Source: Nocardia sp. NBC_00416 (GTDB lineage Bacteria; Actinomycetota; Actinomycetes; Mycobacteriales; Mycobacteriaceae). Taken from it: DNA of 64,000 nt. Below are more notes on the stretch, generated by a model that saw only the letters and a program-made list of their open reading frames with translations, made no database searches and was not told the origin of the DNA. Location: positions 1,986,501-2,050,500 of the forward strand of contig NZ_CP107932.1 in the NCBI RefSeq assembly GCF_036032445.1. Direction: 5' to 3'. Position 1 is the first letter of the stretch. The stretch is not shown here.

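Overview
The whole 64 kb window is the inside of ONE gigantic protein-coding gene on the minus strand. The minus-strand frame whose codons occupy plus positions 2-4, 5-7 ... 63998-64000 has no stop codon anywhere (about 21,333 codons). It is open at both edges, so neither the start codon (above 64000) nor the stop codon (below 1) is in view. I see no other gene, no intergenic gap, no RNA gene and no promoter or terminator. Residue numbers below are window residues: residue 1 is the codon at 63998-64000 and numbers rise toward position 1. The high GC, the strong G/C bias at third codon positions and the family content (Abhydrolase_8/DUF1023-like segments, DUF2332, actinobacterial-style anti-sigma kinase) point to an actinomycete. 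A Nocardia-like mycolic actinomycete is my guess but is not proven.

The protein is a chain of recognisable but often degenerate modules. (i) At least 18 papain-like Cys-His(-Asp/Glu) domains resemble the glutamine deamidase/peptidase toxin domain Tox-PL; every one keeps a candidate Cys and His. (ii) About 17 segments resemble the Abhydrolase_8 (DUF1023) alpha/beta-hydrolase core, with motifs like GDPxTAxxV and GIPxxxRDxxNR but no visible GxSxG nucleophile. (iii) Two arrays of LacI-type helix-turn-helix (HTH) units: 19 in a row at 28.8-32.6 kb and 5 at 16.9-17.8 kb. (iv) Sigma-70-like segments lie at 32.8-34.0 and 16.1-16.7 kb, and a region-4-like HTH is cut by the low edge of the window. (v) There is a PP2C-type phosphatase domain (62.8-63.6 kb) and an RsbW-like HATPase (14.6-15.1 kb). 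(vi) Two HExxH zincin domains lie in a recent 2.7 kb in-frame tandem duplication (34.0-39.5 kb). (vii) An EreA/ChaN (TIKI-superfamily)-like domain, a DUF2332-like domain and a possible ADP-ribosyltransferase-like domain lie in the last 7 kb. Long alpha-helical or coiled-coil stretches separate these.

Layout from N to C (64000 to 1): helices; PP2C; helices; then alternating hydrolase-like, papain-like and helical blocks to 39.5 kb; two zincin plus papain-like copies; sigma-like; 19 HTH; papain-like 10; a block (23.7-28.1 kb) paralogous to 49.4-54.2 kb; more hydrolase-like, papain-like and helical blocks; 5 HTH, a hydrophobic segment, sigma-like and RsbW-like; then papain-like 14-18 with the special domains, ending in DUF2332-like and a sigma region 4-like motif.

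The gene has clearly grown by repeated in-frame duplication at several scales: single HTH units, a 1,365 bp six-HTH block, a 2.7 kb block and a roughly 4.7 kb block. It combines toxin-type catalytic folds with the parts of a sigma / anti-sigma / phosphatase partner-switching system in one polypeptide. I know of no described system with this make-up. What it does is not shown by the sequence; a giant multi-effector or self-processing polyprotein is the hypothesis I find most natural.
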